Notes under the pieces: model-generated
Database searches by the model: none
What the model was told of the DNA's origin: nothing
The model's input: the letters and a program-made list of their open reading frames with translations, nothing else
Part shown: in pieces, positions 1 through 8,707 of the stretch
How positions within the stretch are numbered: position 1 is the stretch's first letter
Layout: every line of letters begins with the position of its first letter
Assembly: GCA_900549645.1 (NCBI GenBank)
Contig: URPD01000005.1
Location: forward strand, 1 to 59,636
DNA from: an uncultured Eubacteriales bacterium
GTDB lineage: Bacteria > Bacillota > Clostridia > Oscillospirales > Oscillospiraceae
Reading direction: 5' to 3'
Length of the DNA stretch: 59,636 nucleotides
Translations under genes and position numbers: made by a program

Positions 1-84
1 GCGGCAGTCAATGGTGTTGTACTTGCAGTTGGTCACGTCACAGCCGACGCCGGGAATGACGTCGTTACGGGTTTTATCGTTCAT
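1..84 (-). CDS. DUF1540 domain protein, N-terminal part only
   Basis: The gene starts at the ATG read from 84 down and runs off the left edge, so only 28 codons are visible. They contain the pattern Cys-Asp-Val-x-Asn-Cys-x-Tyr-Asn, which is the start of the small cysteine-rich DUF1540 domain found in many Clostridia. A clear GGAGG lies about 7 nt before the ATG. Function is unknown for the family; the cysteines suggest metal binding, which is inference. It is divergent from the phosphoesterase at 174. Confidence 0.75.
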   Translation of the reverse strand, partial: MNDKTRNDVIPGVGCDVTNCKYNTIDCR

Positions 85-173
85 ATTGTGCCTCCAATAA
101 AAATATTTGGCTTTAGCCGAATATATTATCTGCGGCGGCGCTGCAAATAATACGGAGCGGAAATTTTAAAAAT

Positions 174-863
174 ATGTCATTATACGCAATAGGGGATACG
201 CATTTGTCCCTCGGCGCGTCGAAGCCGATGGATATCTTCGGCCCGAAATGGGAAAATCACGCCGAAAAGCTCCGCGAGGGCTTTTCAAAGCTGACGGCGG
301 ACGACGTCTGCGTCATCTGCGGCGATATAAGCTGGGGCATGGGCATAGAGCAGTGCCGCGAGGATTTTCTGTTTATCGACGCGCTGCCCGGCAAAAAAAT
401 AATTTTAAAAGGGAATCACGATTACTGGTGGTCGACGGCGGCAAAGGCGAAGAAATTCTTCGCCGAATGCGGCATCACGAGCATCGAAATACTGTATAAC
501 AACGCCTTTCAGTACGGCGAATACAGCCTTTGCGGTACGCGTGGCTGGTTCTACGAGGAGGAGAAGGGCGGGGAGCACGATAAAAAAATAATGCTCCGCG
601 AGGTAGGACGGCTCGAAGCGTCGCTGAAGGCCGCGCCGACGGATAAGAAGCTCGTATTCCTGCATTATCCGCCGATTTTTCAGAAATATGAGTGCCCGGA
701 GATTCTGCGCCTGCTCAGGGAGCACGAGGTCAGGCTGTGCTGCTATGGGCATATCCACGGTAAGGGCTGCACCGCGGCCCTCAACGGCTGGCGCGGCGGG
801 ACGGAATATAAGCTCGTCTCCGCAGACTGGGTGGATTTCACGCCGGTAAAGATAATAGAATAG
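174..863 (+). CDS. Calcineurin-like metallophosphoesterase
   Basis: This 229-residue cytosolic protein has the ordered metal ligands of the calcineurin-like phosphoesterase superfamily: GDTH at residues 8-11, GDISW near 50, GNHD near 81, a lone His before PP near 164, and GHIHG near 192. These motifs bind a two-metal centre that hydrolyses phosphoester bonds. The substrate cannot be told from sequence. It is a stand-alone gene closed by the two-way hairpin at 864-893. The start follows a GGAG some distance upstream and places the first metal motif at the usual position near the N-terminus. Confidence 0.88.
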   Translation: MSLYAIGDTHLSLGASKPMDIFGPKWENHAEKLREGFSKLTADDVCVICGDISWGMGIEQCREDFLFIDALPGKKIILKGNHDYWWSTAAKAKKFFAECGITSIEILYNNAFQYGEYSLCGTRGWFYEEEKGGEHDKKIMLREVGRLEASLKAAPTDKKLVFLHYPPIFQKYECPEILRLLREHEVRLCCYGHIHGKGCTAALNGWRGGTEYKLVSADWVDFTPVKIIE

Positions 864-893
864 CAAGAAGTCCTGATTTTTCAGGACTTCTTG
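864..893. terminator. Bidirectional intrinsic terminator
   Basis: A 13-bp perfect stem (CAAGAAGTCCTGA and its complement) around a TTTT loop, with T-rich flanks on both sides. It lies between the converging phosphoesterase and vanZ-like genes. The stop codon of the latter (881-883) is inside the right arm. Confidence 0.85.
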
Positions 894-1357
894 TTCTTAA
901 TCTTGACCGAAAGCTTCCACACCGCGTATCCGAGTGCGGTGCCGATGAGGTTCAGTATCAGATCGTCGATATCACAGCTGCCGCGCAGAGTGAAAAGCTG
1001 AAGCAGCTCAATGCAGATTATGACCGCGGCGGCGGTGAGGAGGAAGCGCCAGAATCTGCGCTGCCTGTCAAAAAGACAGGGCAGGAAAAAGCCGAAGGGG
1101 ATGAACGCGGCCACGTTGCCGCCGAGGTTGAGATGCGCATATCTCAGCATGTGCGGGTTCGAGTTGTGCTTTATCACGTATACGAAGCGTCGCATCGTGT
1201 CGAGCGGGACAAGGTTCAGGTTCATTTTCAGCTGCTCGATGTAGCTGCCGCCGGCGTACCGGCTGCTGCGGGCAAATAGAAGCAGCAGCATCGCCGCGCA
1301 GTATATTATAAAAAGAATAAAAAGCGCACGCCGCGCTTTGCCTGACTGTGGTTTCAT
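881..1357 (-). CDS. VanZ-like membrane protein
   Basis: This 158-residue protein has about four hydrophobic segments (near residues 10-28, 76-95, 103-121 and 132-148). It carries family hallmarks: Asn-Leu-Gly-Gly-Asn before Pro-Phe-Gly-Phe, and a later Glu-Leu-Leu-Gln segment followed by Asp-Ile-Asp-Asp-Leu. VanZ proteins give low-level teicoplanin resistance in Tn1546, but most chromosomal homologues have no proven role, so resistance should not be assumed. The start follows AAGGAG at good spacing. It has its own promoter at 1387-1415 and shares the terminator at 864-893. Confidence 0.87.
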   Translation of the reverse strand: MKPQSGKARRALFILFIIYCAAMLLLLFARSSRYAGGSYIEQLKMNLNLVPLDTMRRFVYVIKHNSNPHMLRYAHLNLGGNVAAFIPFGFFLPCLFDRQRRFWRFLLTAAAVIICIELLQLFTLRGSCDIDDLILNLIGTALGYAVWKLSVKIKNKKS

Positions 1358-1386
1358 TGCTGTCTCCTTAGTAGTCGCTGGGCTGC

Positions 1387-1415
1387 ATTATAGCACAGTG
1401 CCGCCCGCTTTTCAA
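1387..1415 (-). promoter_or_regulatory. Promoter for the vanZ-like gene
   Basis: On the minus strand TTGAAA (1415-1410) is followed after 17 bp by TATAAT (1392-1387). This is a near-consensus sigma-A promoter about 30 bp ahead of the ATG at 1357. Confidence 0.75.
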
Positions 1416-1496
1416 TAAATGCGGGTCGAAACCTGCCGGTGAACACGCCGCTCGCTCAATAATGGCAAAATCGAGCGGAAATTTAATAATTTGTCA

Positions 1497-1525
1497 TTGA
1501 TTTTACAGGCAATATCTGATATCAT
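1497..1525 (+). promoter_or_regulatory. Promoter for tig
   Basis: TTGATT (1497-1502), a 17-bp spacer and TATCAT (1520-1525) precede the GAGGAGG Shine-Dalgarno and ATG of tig at 1567. Confidence 0.65.
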
Positions 1526-1566
1526 GTTAAAGCTTGTGTTATGCACATATAGAGGAGGAAATCTAA

Positions 1567-2904
1567 ATGATTGTCAAGAACGTAGAGAAAAAAGAAGATA
1601 ACACCCTTACTTTTCAGGTCGAGTCCGACGCGGCCGAGTTTGAAGCTGCCGTCAACGGCGCATATCTGAAGAATAAGCACAGCATAAATATTCCCGGTTT
1701 CCGCAAGGGCAAGGCTCCCCGCGCAGTCGTCGAAGGCATGTACGGCGCAGAGGTGTTCTATCAGGACGCTATGGACGAGCTGGCTCCCAAGGCTTTTGAG
1801 CAGGGCGTGACCGAGAACGACGTCAAGTTCGTCGGCGCTCCCTCCATTGTTGACGTCAACGTCACCGATGACAAGACCGTCGCCTACACCTTCTCCGTCA
1901 CCCTCTACCCTGAGGTCACCCTCGGCCAGTACAAGGGTCTGAGCGCAGAGCGCTACCCCGCAGAGGTAGACGAGGACGAGATCGGCTACGAGCTTGAAGC
2001 CGCCCGCAAGCGCAATTCCCGCAAGGTCGACGTTGAGCGCGAGGCTCAGATGGGCGACGTCGCCAACATCGACTTCGACGGTTATCTCAACGGCGAGCGT
2101 TTCGACGGCGGCAAGGCCGAGGCATATGACCTTGAGCTTGGCTCCGGCTCGTTTGTTCCCGGCTTCGAAGAGCAGATCGTTGGCATGAACATCGGCGACG
2201 AGAAGGACATCGACATCACCTTCCCAGAAAACTACGCTCCCGAACTCGCCGGCAAGGCCGTCGTGTTCAAAATCAAGCTCAACAACCTCTCCGTCAACGA
2301 GCTGCCTGAGCTGGACGACGAGTTTGCAAAGGACAACGGCTTCGACACTCTCGACGAGTACAAGGCCGATGTCAAGGCAGACCTTGAGAAGCGCAAGACC
2401 GAGCAGCGCGAGGGTGAGGTTCGCGCAGACCTCATGCACAAGGCCATCGAGAACATGACCGTTGAGGTTCCTGAGGTCATGGTCAAGGAGAAGGCCGAGG
2501 AGATCATCCGCAACTACGCAAGAAACTTCGGCGTGACCGACAGCTCCATCCCCATGGACAAGCTCTGCGAGATGCTGGGCCTGAACGAGGAAGCCATGAA
2601 GACTTCCATCATGCCCGCAGCAGAGGCTCAGGTCAAGAACGACCTGCTGCTTGAGGCAATCGTCGCGGCAGAGGGCTTCGCTCCCACCGAGGAAGAGACC
2701 GAAGAGTATATCGCAAAGACCGCTGAGAAGCTCGGCGCAAAGGCTGAAGAGCTCAAGCAGTACTTCGGCGTTGACTTCATCGCCGAGGAGCAGAAGAAGG
2801 AGATGGCCTCCAACATCATCTTTGACACCGCCATCATCACCGAAGCCGCTCCCGAAGAGAAGGCAGAGGAAAAGGCCGAAGAGACCGAAAAAGAGGCTGA
2901 ATAA
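1567..2904 (+). CDS. tig: Trigger factor
   Basis: Trigger factor is the ribosome-bound chaperone and peptidyl-prolyl isomerase that meets nascent chains at the exit tunnel. The 445-residue length is normal for the family. The N-terminal domain holds the ribosome-binding signature GFRKGKAP near residue 44. A central FKBP-type isomerase domain (about 155-245) follows, then the helical C-terminal arms. The last 20 residues are almost all Glu, Lys and Ala. Start chosen at the ATG behind AGAGGAGGAAA. It heads the tig-clpP-clpX-lon-engB quality-control cluster. Codon use is strongly biased, as expected for a highly expressed gene. Confidence 0.97.
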   Translation: MIVKNVEKKEDNTLTFQVESDAAEFEAAVNGAYLKNKHSINIPGFRKGKAPRAVVEGMYGAEVFYQDAMDELAPKAFEQGVTENDVKFVGAPSIVDVNVTDDKTVAYTFSVTLYPEVTLGQYKGLSAERYPAEVDEDEIGYELEAARKRNSRKVDVEREAQMGDVANIDFDGYLNGERFDGGKAEAYDLELGSGSFVPGFEEQIVGMNIGDEKDIDITFPENYAPELAGKAVVFKIKLNNLSVNELPELDDEFAKDNGFDTLDEYKADVKADLEKRKTEQREGEVRADLMHKAIENMTVEVPEVMVKEKAEEIIRNYARNFGVTDSSIPMDKLCEMLGLNEEAMKTSIMPAAEAQVKNDLLLEAIVAAEGFAPTEEETEEYIAKTAEKLGAKAEELKQYFGVDFIAEEQKKEMASNIIFDTAIITEAAPEEKAEEKAEETEKEAE

Positions 2905-2965
2905 TTATTCCGGGTTAAGGATATGCTCTCTTGGATACTGATATTTTAAAGGAGAGTCAAATACA

Positions 2966-3547
2966 ATGAGTTTAGTTCCATATGTAGTCGAGCAGACCAG
3001 CCGCGGCGAGCGCTCGTACGATATCTTTTCAAGACTTCTCAACGACCGCATCATCATGCTTTCCGAGGAAGTCAACGACACCACCGCGAGCCTGATCGTC
3101 GCACAGCTTCTGTATCTTGAAGCGCAGGATCCCGATAAGGACATCCAGTTCTATATAAACAGCCCCGGCGGCAGCGTTACCTCCGGCCTCGCCATATATG
3201 ACACGATGCAGTACATCAAGCCTGACGTTTCCACCATCTGCATCGGCATGGCGGCTTCGATGGGCGCGTTTCTGCTCTCGTCCGGCGCGAAGGGAAAGCG
3301 CATCGCTCTGCCCAATGCCGAGATAATGATCCACCAGCCCTCCGGCGGCAGTCAGGGGCAGTGCACCGATATTCAGATACAGGCTGAGCAGATTCTAAAG
3401 ATCAAAAAGCGTCTCAACGCCATTCTCGCCGAGAACACCGGCAAGGACATCGAGACAATTGAGCGCGACTGCGAGCGCGACCACTTTATGACCGCCGAGG
3501 AAGCCCAGACCTACGGCATTATTGACAAGGTCATTTATAAGCGCTGA
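2966..3547 (+). CDS. clpP: ATP-dependent Clp protease proteolytic subunit
   Basis: ClpP forms the tetradecameric serine-protease barrel that degrades proteins unfolded by ClpX or other Clp ATPases. The 193-residue protein has the Ser of GMAASMG near residue 97, the His of MIHQPSGG near 122 and a downstream Asp, giving the full Ser-His-Asp triad. The N-terminal stretch LVPYVVEQTSRGERSYD is typical and short. AAAGGAG precedes the ATG. It lies 61 bp after tig and 87 bp before clpX, with a nested hairpin in the latter gap. Confidence 0.97.
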   Translation: MSLVPYVVEQTSRGERSYDIFSRLLNDRIIMLSEEVNDTTASLIVAQLLYLEAQDPDKDIQFYINSPGGSVTSGLAIYDTMQYIKPDVSTICIGMAASMGAFLLSSGAKGKRIALPNAEIMIHQPSGGSQGQCTDIQIQAEQILKIKKRLNAILAENTGKDIETIERDCERDHFMTAEEAQTYGIIDKVIYKR

Positions 3548-3600
3548 TATTTGCAACACGGATTGGGGGGACGCAGGTTCCCCCAATCTATATATCAGCG
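3542..3600 (+). other. Nested inverted repeat between clpP and clpX
   Basis: An outer arm CGCTGATAT (3542-3550) is complementary to ATATCAGCG (3592-3600). An inner arm GATTGGGGG (3561-3569) is complementary to CCCCCAATC (3580-3588). The outer left arm contains the clpP stop codon. There is no T-run after it, so it does not look like a simple terminator; it may be a processing site or 3'-end stabiliser in a clpP-clpX transcript. Confidence 0.6.
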
Positions 3601-3634
3601 TATCAACGCCATTATCGGCGGAACGGAGAAGAAT

Positions 3635-4888
3635 ATGGCAAAGAATGAAGACAGAAGAAGCATAAGATGCTCGTTTTGCGGCAAGCCGCAGTCGCTGGTA
3701 AACCGTCTTATCGCCGGCAACGGCAGCTATATCTGCGATGACTGTGTGCGCATGTGCATGCAGATCGTCGATGACGACCCGATGACCGACACGCCCGTGG
3801 AGGGCTTTGACGGCCTTCCGCTCGTGTTTGAAAAGCTGCCAAAGCCCATGCAGATAAAGGCGGGGCTTGATGAATATGTTATAGGTCAGAACCGCGCGAA
3901 AAAGGTTCTGAGCGTCGCCGTATACAACCACTATAAGCGTATTCTTCACGGCGGCAAGGACGATGTGGAGCTTCAGAAGAGCAACATCCTGCTCATCGGC
4001 CCCACCGGCAGCGGCAAAACGCTCTTTGCCCAGACCATGGCCAAAATGCTGGACGTGCCGTTTGCCATCGCGGATGCTACCACACTCACCGAGGCGGGCT
4101 ACGTCGGCGAGGACGTTGAGAACGTCATCCTCAAGCTTCTGCAGGCGGCGGACTTCAACGTCGAGCGCGCGCAGCGCGGCATAATCTATATCGACGAGAT
4201 AGACAAGATCGCCCGCAAGAGCGAGAACACCTCCATCACACGCGACGTCTCCGGCGAGGGCGTGCAGCAGGCGCTGCTCAAGCTCCTTGAGGGAACGATA
4301 GCGAACGTCCCCCCGCAGGGCGGACGCAAGCACCCGCATCAGGAATTTATCCATGTCGACACGACGAATATCCTCTTTATCTGCGGCGGCGCGTTTGACG
4401 GGCTTGACAAGATAATTGAGAAGCGCACCGACAAGATGTCCATGGGCTTCGGCGCGGATATCCAGAGCGGGCGCGACCGTGATGTCGGCGAGCTTCTTGG
4501 TCAGGTGCAGCAGCACGACCTGCTGAAGTTCGGCATCATACCGGAGCTTATTGGCCGTCTGCCTGTTGTTGCGTCGCTGGATTCCCTGAAGCGGGACGAC
4601 CTCGTCCGCATCCTGACCGAGCCGAAGAACTCCATGGCGAAGCAGTACAAGGCGTTGATGGATTACGACGGCGTCGAGCTGGAGTTTGCCCCCAGTGCGC
4701 TGGAGGCTGTGGCGGATAAGGCCATAGAGATGAAGATAGGCGCGCGCGGCCTGCGCAGTGTAATGGAAAATGTGATGACTGACGTGATGTACACCGTCCC
4801 GTCCGACAGCACAGTGAGCAAGGTCGTTATAACCGCGGACTGCGTGAAAAACGGCACCGCGCCTGAAATAATCCACACTAACGCCTGA
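3635..4888 (+). CDS. clpX: Clp protease ATP-binding subunit ClpX
   Basis: ClpX is the hexameric AAA+ unfoldase that feeds tagged substrates to ClpP. The ATG at 3635, behind GGAGAAG, gives 417 residues and places the zinc-binding domain at the N-terminus with Cys12, Cys15, Cys34 and Cys37. Walker A reads GPTGSGKT, the GYVG pore loop follows about 35 residues later, Walker B is YIDEID, and sensor 2 lies in the IGARGLRS segment. An earlier in-frame start at 3551 would add residues from the intergenic hairpin and is rejected. Confidence 0.97.
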   Translation: MAKNEDRRSIRCSFCGKPQSLVNRLIAGNGSYICDDCVRMCMQIVDDDPMTDTPVEGFDGLPLVFEKLPKPMQIKAGLDEYVIGQNRAKKVLSVAVYNHYKRILHGGKDDVELQKSNILLIGPTGSGKTLFAQTMAKMLDVPFAIADATTLTEAGYVGEDVENVILKLLQAADFNVERAQRGIIYIDEIDKIARKSENTSITRDVSGEGVQQALLKLLEGTIANVPPQGGRKHPHQEFIHVDTTNILFICGGAFDGLDKIIEKRTDKMSMGFGADIQSGRDRDVGELLGQVQQHDLLKFGIIPELIGRLPVVASLDSLKRDDLVRILTEPKNSMAKQYKALMDYDGVELEFAPSALEAVADKAIEMKIGARGLRSVMENVMTDVMYTVPSDSTVSKVVITADCVKNGTAPEIIHTNA

Positions 4889-4916
4889 TTTTTACCCACT
4901 CCGGAAAGGAGAAACT

Positions 4917-7313
4917 ATGAGCGAAACATACACCAGAACCGAGACAATGCCGATGATAGCCCTGCGCGGGCTGAACATGTTCCCCAGCATGATGCTTACC
5001 TTCGACGTCGAGCGGGAATCCTCGCTTGGCGCGCTGGAGATGGCCGTGAAAGGGAACAGAAATATTTTCCTCGCGGCGCAGAAGGACATCTCGGTAGATA
5101 TTCCGGAAGAAAACGATATATATTCCGTCGGCGTCGTATGCCGCGTGAAGCAGCAGCTTCGCCAGCCGCGGAGCAGCGTCTGCCGCGTGATGGTGGAGGG
5201 GCTTTACCGCGCGCGGGCGGAGCATATGGAGCTGTCTGCCAAGGCGTACACCGCAGAGGTGACGGAGCTGCCCGACAAGGCGGAGCGTGTCAGCGAGGAG
5301 CGCCTGATAGCGCTTATCCGCAACTGCCTCTCGCTGTATCACGACTATCTGGCCGAGAACCCCGAATCCATAACCGAGCAGATCATAAACGTGCTCGCGG
5401 TCAATGAGCCGGGCGGCGTCGCAAATCACATAGCGCACAACGTGCACTTCAATCTTGACGACAAGCAGCGTTTGCTCGAAGAGCTGTATCCGAGCAAGCG
5501 GCTCATCCTGCTTGGCAAGCTTCTGAGCCGCGAGGTGAACATTCTCCGCATCGAGAAGGAACTGTCCGACGCGACGCAGGAGCAGATGAATCAGAACCAG
5601 CGCGAATACTATCTCCGCGAGGAGATGAAGATAATTCAGGCCGAGCTGGGCGAGGACGGGCAGACCGACGATATCGGCGAATACCGCCAGAAGATCAGCG
5701 AGCTTGCCGCGCCCGGCGAGATAAAAGACAAGCTCAATAAGGAGCTGTCGCGCCTGATGAAGCAGCCTTTCGGCTCGTCCGAGGCGGCGGTGCTGCGCGG
5801 CTATCTCGATACCTGCCTTGAACTGCCGTGGGGCAAAAAAACCACGGAGACCATTGACCTTGAAAAAGCCAGAAAGCTTCTTGACGATGAGCACTTCGGC
5901 CTTGAAAAGGTCAAGGATCGCATTATCGAATACCTCGCCGTCAAGAAGCTCAGCCCGGATATCAAGGGCGGCCTTATCTGCCTCGTCGGCCCTCCGGGCA
6001 CCGGCAAGACCAGCATTGCCATGAGCATCGCCAAGGCGGTGAACCGGAAGCTCGTGCGCGTATCCCTCGGCGGCGTGCATGATGAGGCCGAGATACGCGG
6101 CCACCGCAAGACATACATAGGCTCCATGCCCGGCCGCATAATAAACGGCATCATTCAGGCCAAAAGCTGCAACCCGCTCATGGTGCTCGACGAGATAGAC
6201 AAGCTAGGCTCCGACTATCGGGGCGACCCGTCCGCGGCGCTGCTTGAGGCGCTGGACGGCGAGCAGAACTCCACCTTCAGGGACAATTTCCTTGAGATAC
6301 CCTTCGACCTGTCCGAGGTGTTCTTCATCACCACCGCGAACACGCTTGACACCATACCCAGAGCACTGCTCGACCGTATGGAGGTCATACAGCTTGCAAG
6401 CTATACCGATGAAGAGAAGCTTCAGATAGCGAAGCGTCATCTTCTGCCGAAGCAGCGCAAAAAGCACGGCCTGCGCGCAAACCAGCTCCGCGTCAGCGAC
6501 GATGCGCTGCGCGAGATCATCCGGTCGTACACGCGCGAATCCGGCGTGCGTACGCTTGAGCGTGAGATAGCGCGGCTCTGCCGCCGCGCGGCCTGTGATA
6601 TTGCGGAGGAAAAGTGCAAGAGCGTCAGCGTCAAGGCCGGCGCGCTGGAACCGCTGATGGGGCCTGCAAAGTTCAAGCCCGAACACATGCGCGTGCGCGA
6701 CGAGGTCGGACTCGTGCGCGGCCTTGCGTATACCTCCGTCGGCGGCGAAGTGCTGGATGTCGAGGTCGCGGTCGTTGACGGCAGCGGCAGACTTGAGCTG
6801 ACCGGCAACCTCGGAGACGTGATGAAGGAATCCGCCCGCGCCGCGCTGACATATATCAGGAGCCGCGCCGGGGTGCTCGGCATTGAGCATGATTTCTATA
6901 AGACCAAGGATATACATATCCACTTCCCGGAGGGCGCCGTTCCCAAGGACGGGCCGTCCGCCGGCATCACCGTGACCATCGCGCTCATCTCCGCGCTGAC
7001 CGGCGCGCCTGTGCGCCATGACGTTGCGATGACGGGCGAGATAACGCTGCGCGGCAGGGTGCTTCCGATAGGCGGCCTGCGCGAAAAGACGATGGCGGCT
7101 ATGCGCGCCGGAGTCAAGACCGTTATCATCCCGGCCGACAACGAAGCGGATCTTGAAAACATCGACCAGACGGTGCGACATGCGCTTGAGTTTATCCCGA
7201 CGGATCACGTCGATAAGGTTCTGGATGTCGCGCTCGTGCGCGGCGAGGACGGCGGCGCTTTCTGCCCGCCGCAGCTTGTCGGCGCGGGCGCTGGCAGCGC
7301 TGTCAGACAGTAG
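4917..7313 (+). CDS. lon: ATP-dependent protease La (Lon)
   Basis: Lon is a homohexameric AAA+ serine protease that degrades misfolded and regulatory proteins. The 798-residue chain shows the N-terminal substrate domain (about 10-200), a coiled region, an AAA+ module with Walker A GPPGTGKTS near residue 360 and Walker B VLDEIDK, and the C-terminal protease domain. The catalytic Ser lies in KDGPSAG near residue 681, with the partner Lys in the following GLREKTMAA segment. AAAGGAG precedes the ATG. The gene is followed after 7 bp by engB, the classical lonA-ysxC arrangement of Bacillota. Confidence 0.97.
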   Translation: MSETYTRTETMPMIALRGLNMFPSMMLTFDVERESSLGALEMAVKGNRNIFLAAQKDISVDIPEENDIYSVGVVCRVKQQLRQPRSSVCRVMVEGLYRARAEHMELSAKAYTAEVTELPDKAERVSEERLIALIRNCLSLYHDYLAENPESITEQIINVLAVNEPGGVANHIAHNVHFNLDDKQRLLEELYPSKRLILLGKLLSREVNILRIEKELSDATQEQMNQNQREYYLREEMKIIQAELGEDGQTDDIGEYRQKISELAAPGEIKDKLNKELSRLMKQPFGSSEAAVLRGYLDTCLELPWGKKTTETIDLEKARKLLDDEHFGLEKVKDRIIEYLAVKKLSPDIKGGLICLVGPPGTGKTSIAMSIAKAVNRKLVRVSLGGVHDEAEIRGHRKTYIGSMPGRIINGIIQAKSCNPLMVLDEIDKLGSDYRGDPSAALLEALDGEQNSTFRDNFLEIPFDLSEVFFITTANTLDTIPRALLDRMEVIQLASYTDEEKLQIAKRHLLPKQRKKHGLRANQLRVSDDALREIIRSYTRESGVRTLEREIARLCRRAACDIAEEKCKSVSVKAGALEPLMGPAKFKPEHMRVRDEVGLVRGLAYTSVGGEVLDVEVAVVDGSGRLELTGNLGDVMKESARAALTYIRSRAGVLGIEHDFYKTKDIHIHFPEGAVPKDGPSAGITVTIALISALTGAPVRHDVAMTGEITLRGRVLPIGGLREKTMAAMRAGVKTVIIPADNEADLENIDQTVRHALEFIPTDHVDKVLDVALVRGEDGGAFCPPQLVGAGAGSAVRQ

Positions 7314-7320
7314 GTGACAC

Positions 7321-7911
7321 ATGGCGGGACTTAACGTAAACAAGGCGGAGTTCATAAAATCCGCCGCCTCCACCCAGCAGTTTATCCGCTCGTCTATACC
7401 GGCTGTCGCGTTTGCGGGGAAGTCGAACGTCGGCAAATCCTCGGTCATAAACCGGATGCTCAACCGCAAGAACTTTGCCCGCGTCGGCGCACAGCCCGGA
7501 AAGACGATACACGTCAATTACTTCTTCATTGACGACAAGCTGTACTTTGTCGACCTGCCCGGCTACGGCTACGCCAAGGTCTCGCAGAGCGAGAAGGAGC
7601 GCTGGGGAAAGCTGATGGAGAGCTTCTTCGCGGAGCCTGACCTTATGGATCTCGGCGTTATGATAGTCGATGCGCGCCATAAGCCGACGGCGGACGACGT
7701 GACGATGGCTGAGTGGTTCAAAAGCTCCGGATGCCCGATGGTCGTCGTCGCAAACAAGCTCGATAAGCTGAAGAAAAGCGAGATAGAGCCGAACATGGCG
7801 CTCATCCGCGAGACACTGACGCTGCCGGACGAGGTGCCGCTCATCCCGTTCTCCGCCGAAAAGGGGCAGGGAAGAGAGCTGCTGCTGGCGGAGATAATGA
7901 AAGTTTTATAA
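7321..7911 (+). CDS. engB: Ribosome biogenesis GTPase EngB (YsxC/YihA)
   Basis: This TRAFAC-class GTPase assists late assembly of the large ribosomal subunit. The 196-residue length is standard. G1 is AGKSNVGKSS near residue 31, switch/G2 contains the conserved GKT preceding INYF-type sequence, G3 is DLPGYGYA near 80, and G4 is NKLD near 144. It starts 8 nt after lon, with AGGTGA overlapping the lon stop, so the pair is probably co-transcribed. A 26-bp palindrome follows its stop. Confidence 0.95.
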   Translation: MAGLNVNKAEFIKSAASTQQFIRSSIPAVAFAGKSNVGKSSVINRMLNRKNFARVGAQPGKTIHVNYFFIDDKLYFVDLPGYGYAKVSQSEKERWGKLMESFFAEPDLMDLGVMIVDARHKPTADDVTMAEWFKSSGCPMVVVANKLDKLKKSEIEPNMALIRETLTLPDEVPLIPFSAEKGQGRELLLAEIMKVL

Positions 7912-7920
7912 GATGAAACA

Positions 7921-7946
7921 AGAGGACGGAAATATTTCCGTCCTCT
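7921..7946. terminator. Palindrome after engB, likely terminator
   Basis: A perfect 26-bp palindrome (AGAGGACGGAAAT and its complement, 7921-7946) starts 9 nt after the engB stop and is followed by a T-rich stretch. It should end the tig-to-engB transcript before the promoter at 7949. Confidence 0.65.
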
Positions 7947-7948
7947 AC

Positions 7949-7977
7949 TTGTCATTTGCATATATTTTTGTTAAAAT
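7949..7977 (+). promoter_or_regulatory. Promoter for the site-2 protease / scpAB unit
   Basis: TTGTCA (7949-7954), 17 bp, TAAAAT (7972-7977). It sits directly after the palindrome and 17 bp before the GTG start at 7994. Confidence 0.65.
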
Positions 7978-7993
7978 AGAGAGAAAACCGGGG

Positions 7994-8692
7994 GTGAACA
8001 AAATTAACGCACTTAAATCCATATGGGACGGCTTTGATTTCACATACCTGCTCAATATACTTCTCAGCGTGATACCCGCGCTCGTCTGCATCACGCTCCA
8101 TGAGCTTAGCCACGGCTTCGTGGCCTACAAGCTGGGCGATGATACGGCGAAGAACGCAGGCCGCCTGACGCTCAACCCCATAAAGCACCTTGACATCATG
8201 GGTCTTATAATGATGGTCGTGTTTCACTTCGGCTGGGCAAAGCCCGTGCCGGTGAACATGTATAAATTCAAAGACCCGAAGCGCGGCATGGCCATAACTG
8301 CGCTCGCAGGCCCTGTCAGCAATATTCTGATAACGATAGTTTTCCTGTTTATATACGGGCTTTTGTATATCCCGCTCCAGCTCAGCGACGTCGGGCAGTA
8401 CATCCTGCAAATGATAATGATAACTGCGTATATAAGCCTCGCCCTCGCCGTGTTCAACTTCATTCCCGTTCCGCCGCTGGATGGCTCGAAGGTTCTGTTT
8501 TCGCTGATGAGCGACGAAAAGTATTATAAGCTCATGCGCTATGAGCGCTACGGCACGATAATTATGATACTCCTTGTCGCTACCGGCGTTCTCGGCAAGC
8601 CGCTGGATGCCGCGGTCGAGTGGCTGTATAACGCGCTGATTCCGATCGCGCAGGCCGGCTGCGATATCATCTATAATCTGTTCTATTCCTGA
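7994..8692 (+). CDS. Site-2 protease family (M50-like) membrane protein
   Basis: This 232-residue polytopic protein carries HELSH (His36 to His40), the HExxH zinc site of intramembrane metalloproteases. A second motif, PPLDGSK near residue 157, supplies the third ligand Asp. Five to six hydrophobic segments surround these sites. Proteins of this size without a PDZ domain are common in Clostridia next to scpA; their substrates are mostly unknown. The GTG at 7994 is preferred because an ATG-initiated reading at 7913 would extend through the palindrome and promoter. The Shine-Dalgarno is weak. Confidence 0.85.
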   Translation: MNKINALKSIWDGFDFTYLLNILLSVIPALVCITLHELSHGFVAYKLGDDTAKNAGRLTLNPIKHLDIMGLIMMVVFHFGWAKPVPVNMYKFKDPKRGMAITALAGPVSNILITIVFLFIYGLLYIPLQLSDVGQYILQMIMITAYISLALAVFNFIPVPPLDGSKVLFSLMSDEKYYKLMRYERYGTIIMILLVATGVLGKPLDAAVEWLYNALIPIAQAGCDIIYNLFYS

Positions 8693-8707
8693 TAAGTGGG
8701 TCGATAA

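Noticed and set aside
881..1357. Glycopeptide resistance from the VanZ-like gene.
   Set aside because: No other van genes are present and most VanZ homologues are not linked to resistance.
3395..4876. Long minus-strand frame opposite clpX (also others opposite lon, uvrB and ispH-S1).
   Set aside because: Shadow frames with His/Arg/Leu-rich low-complexity products and no family match.
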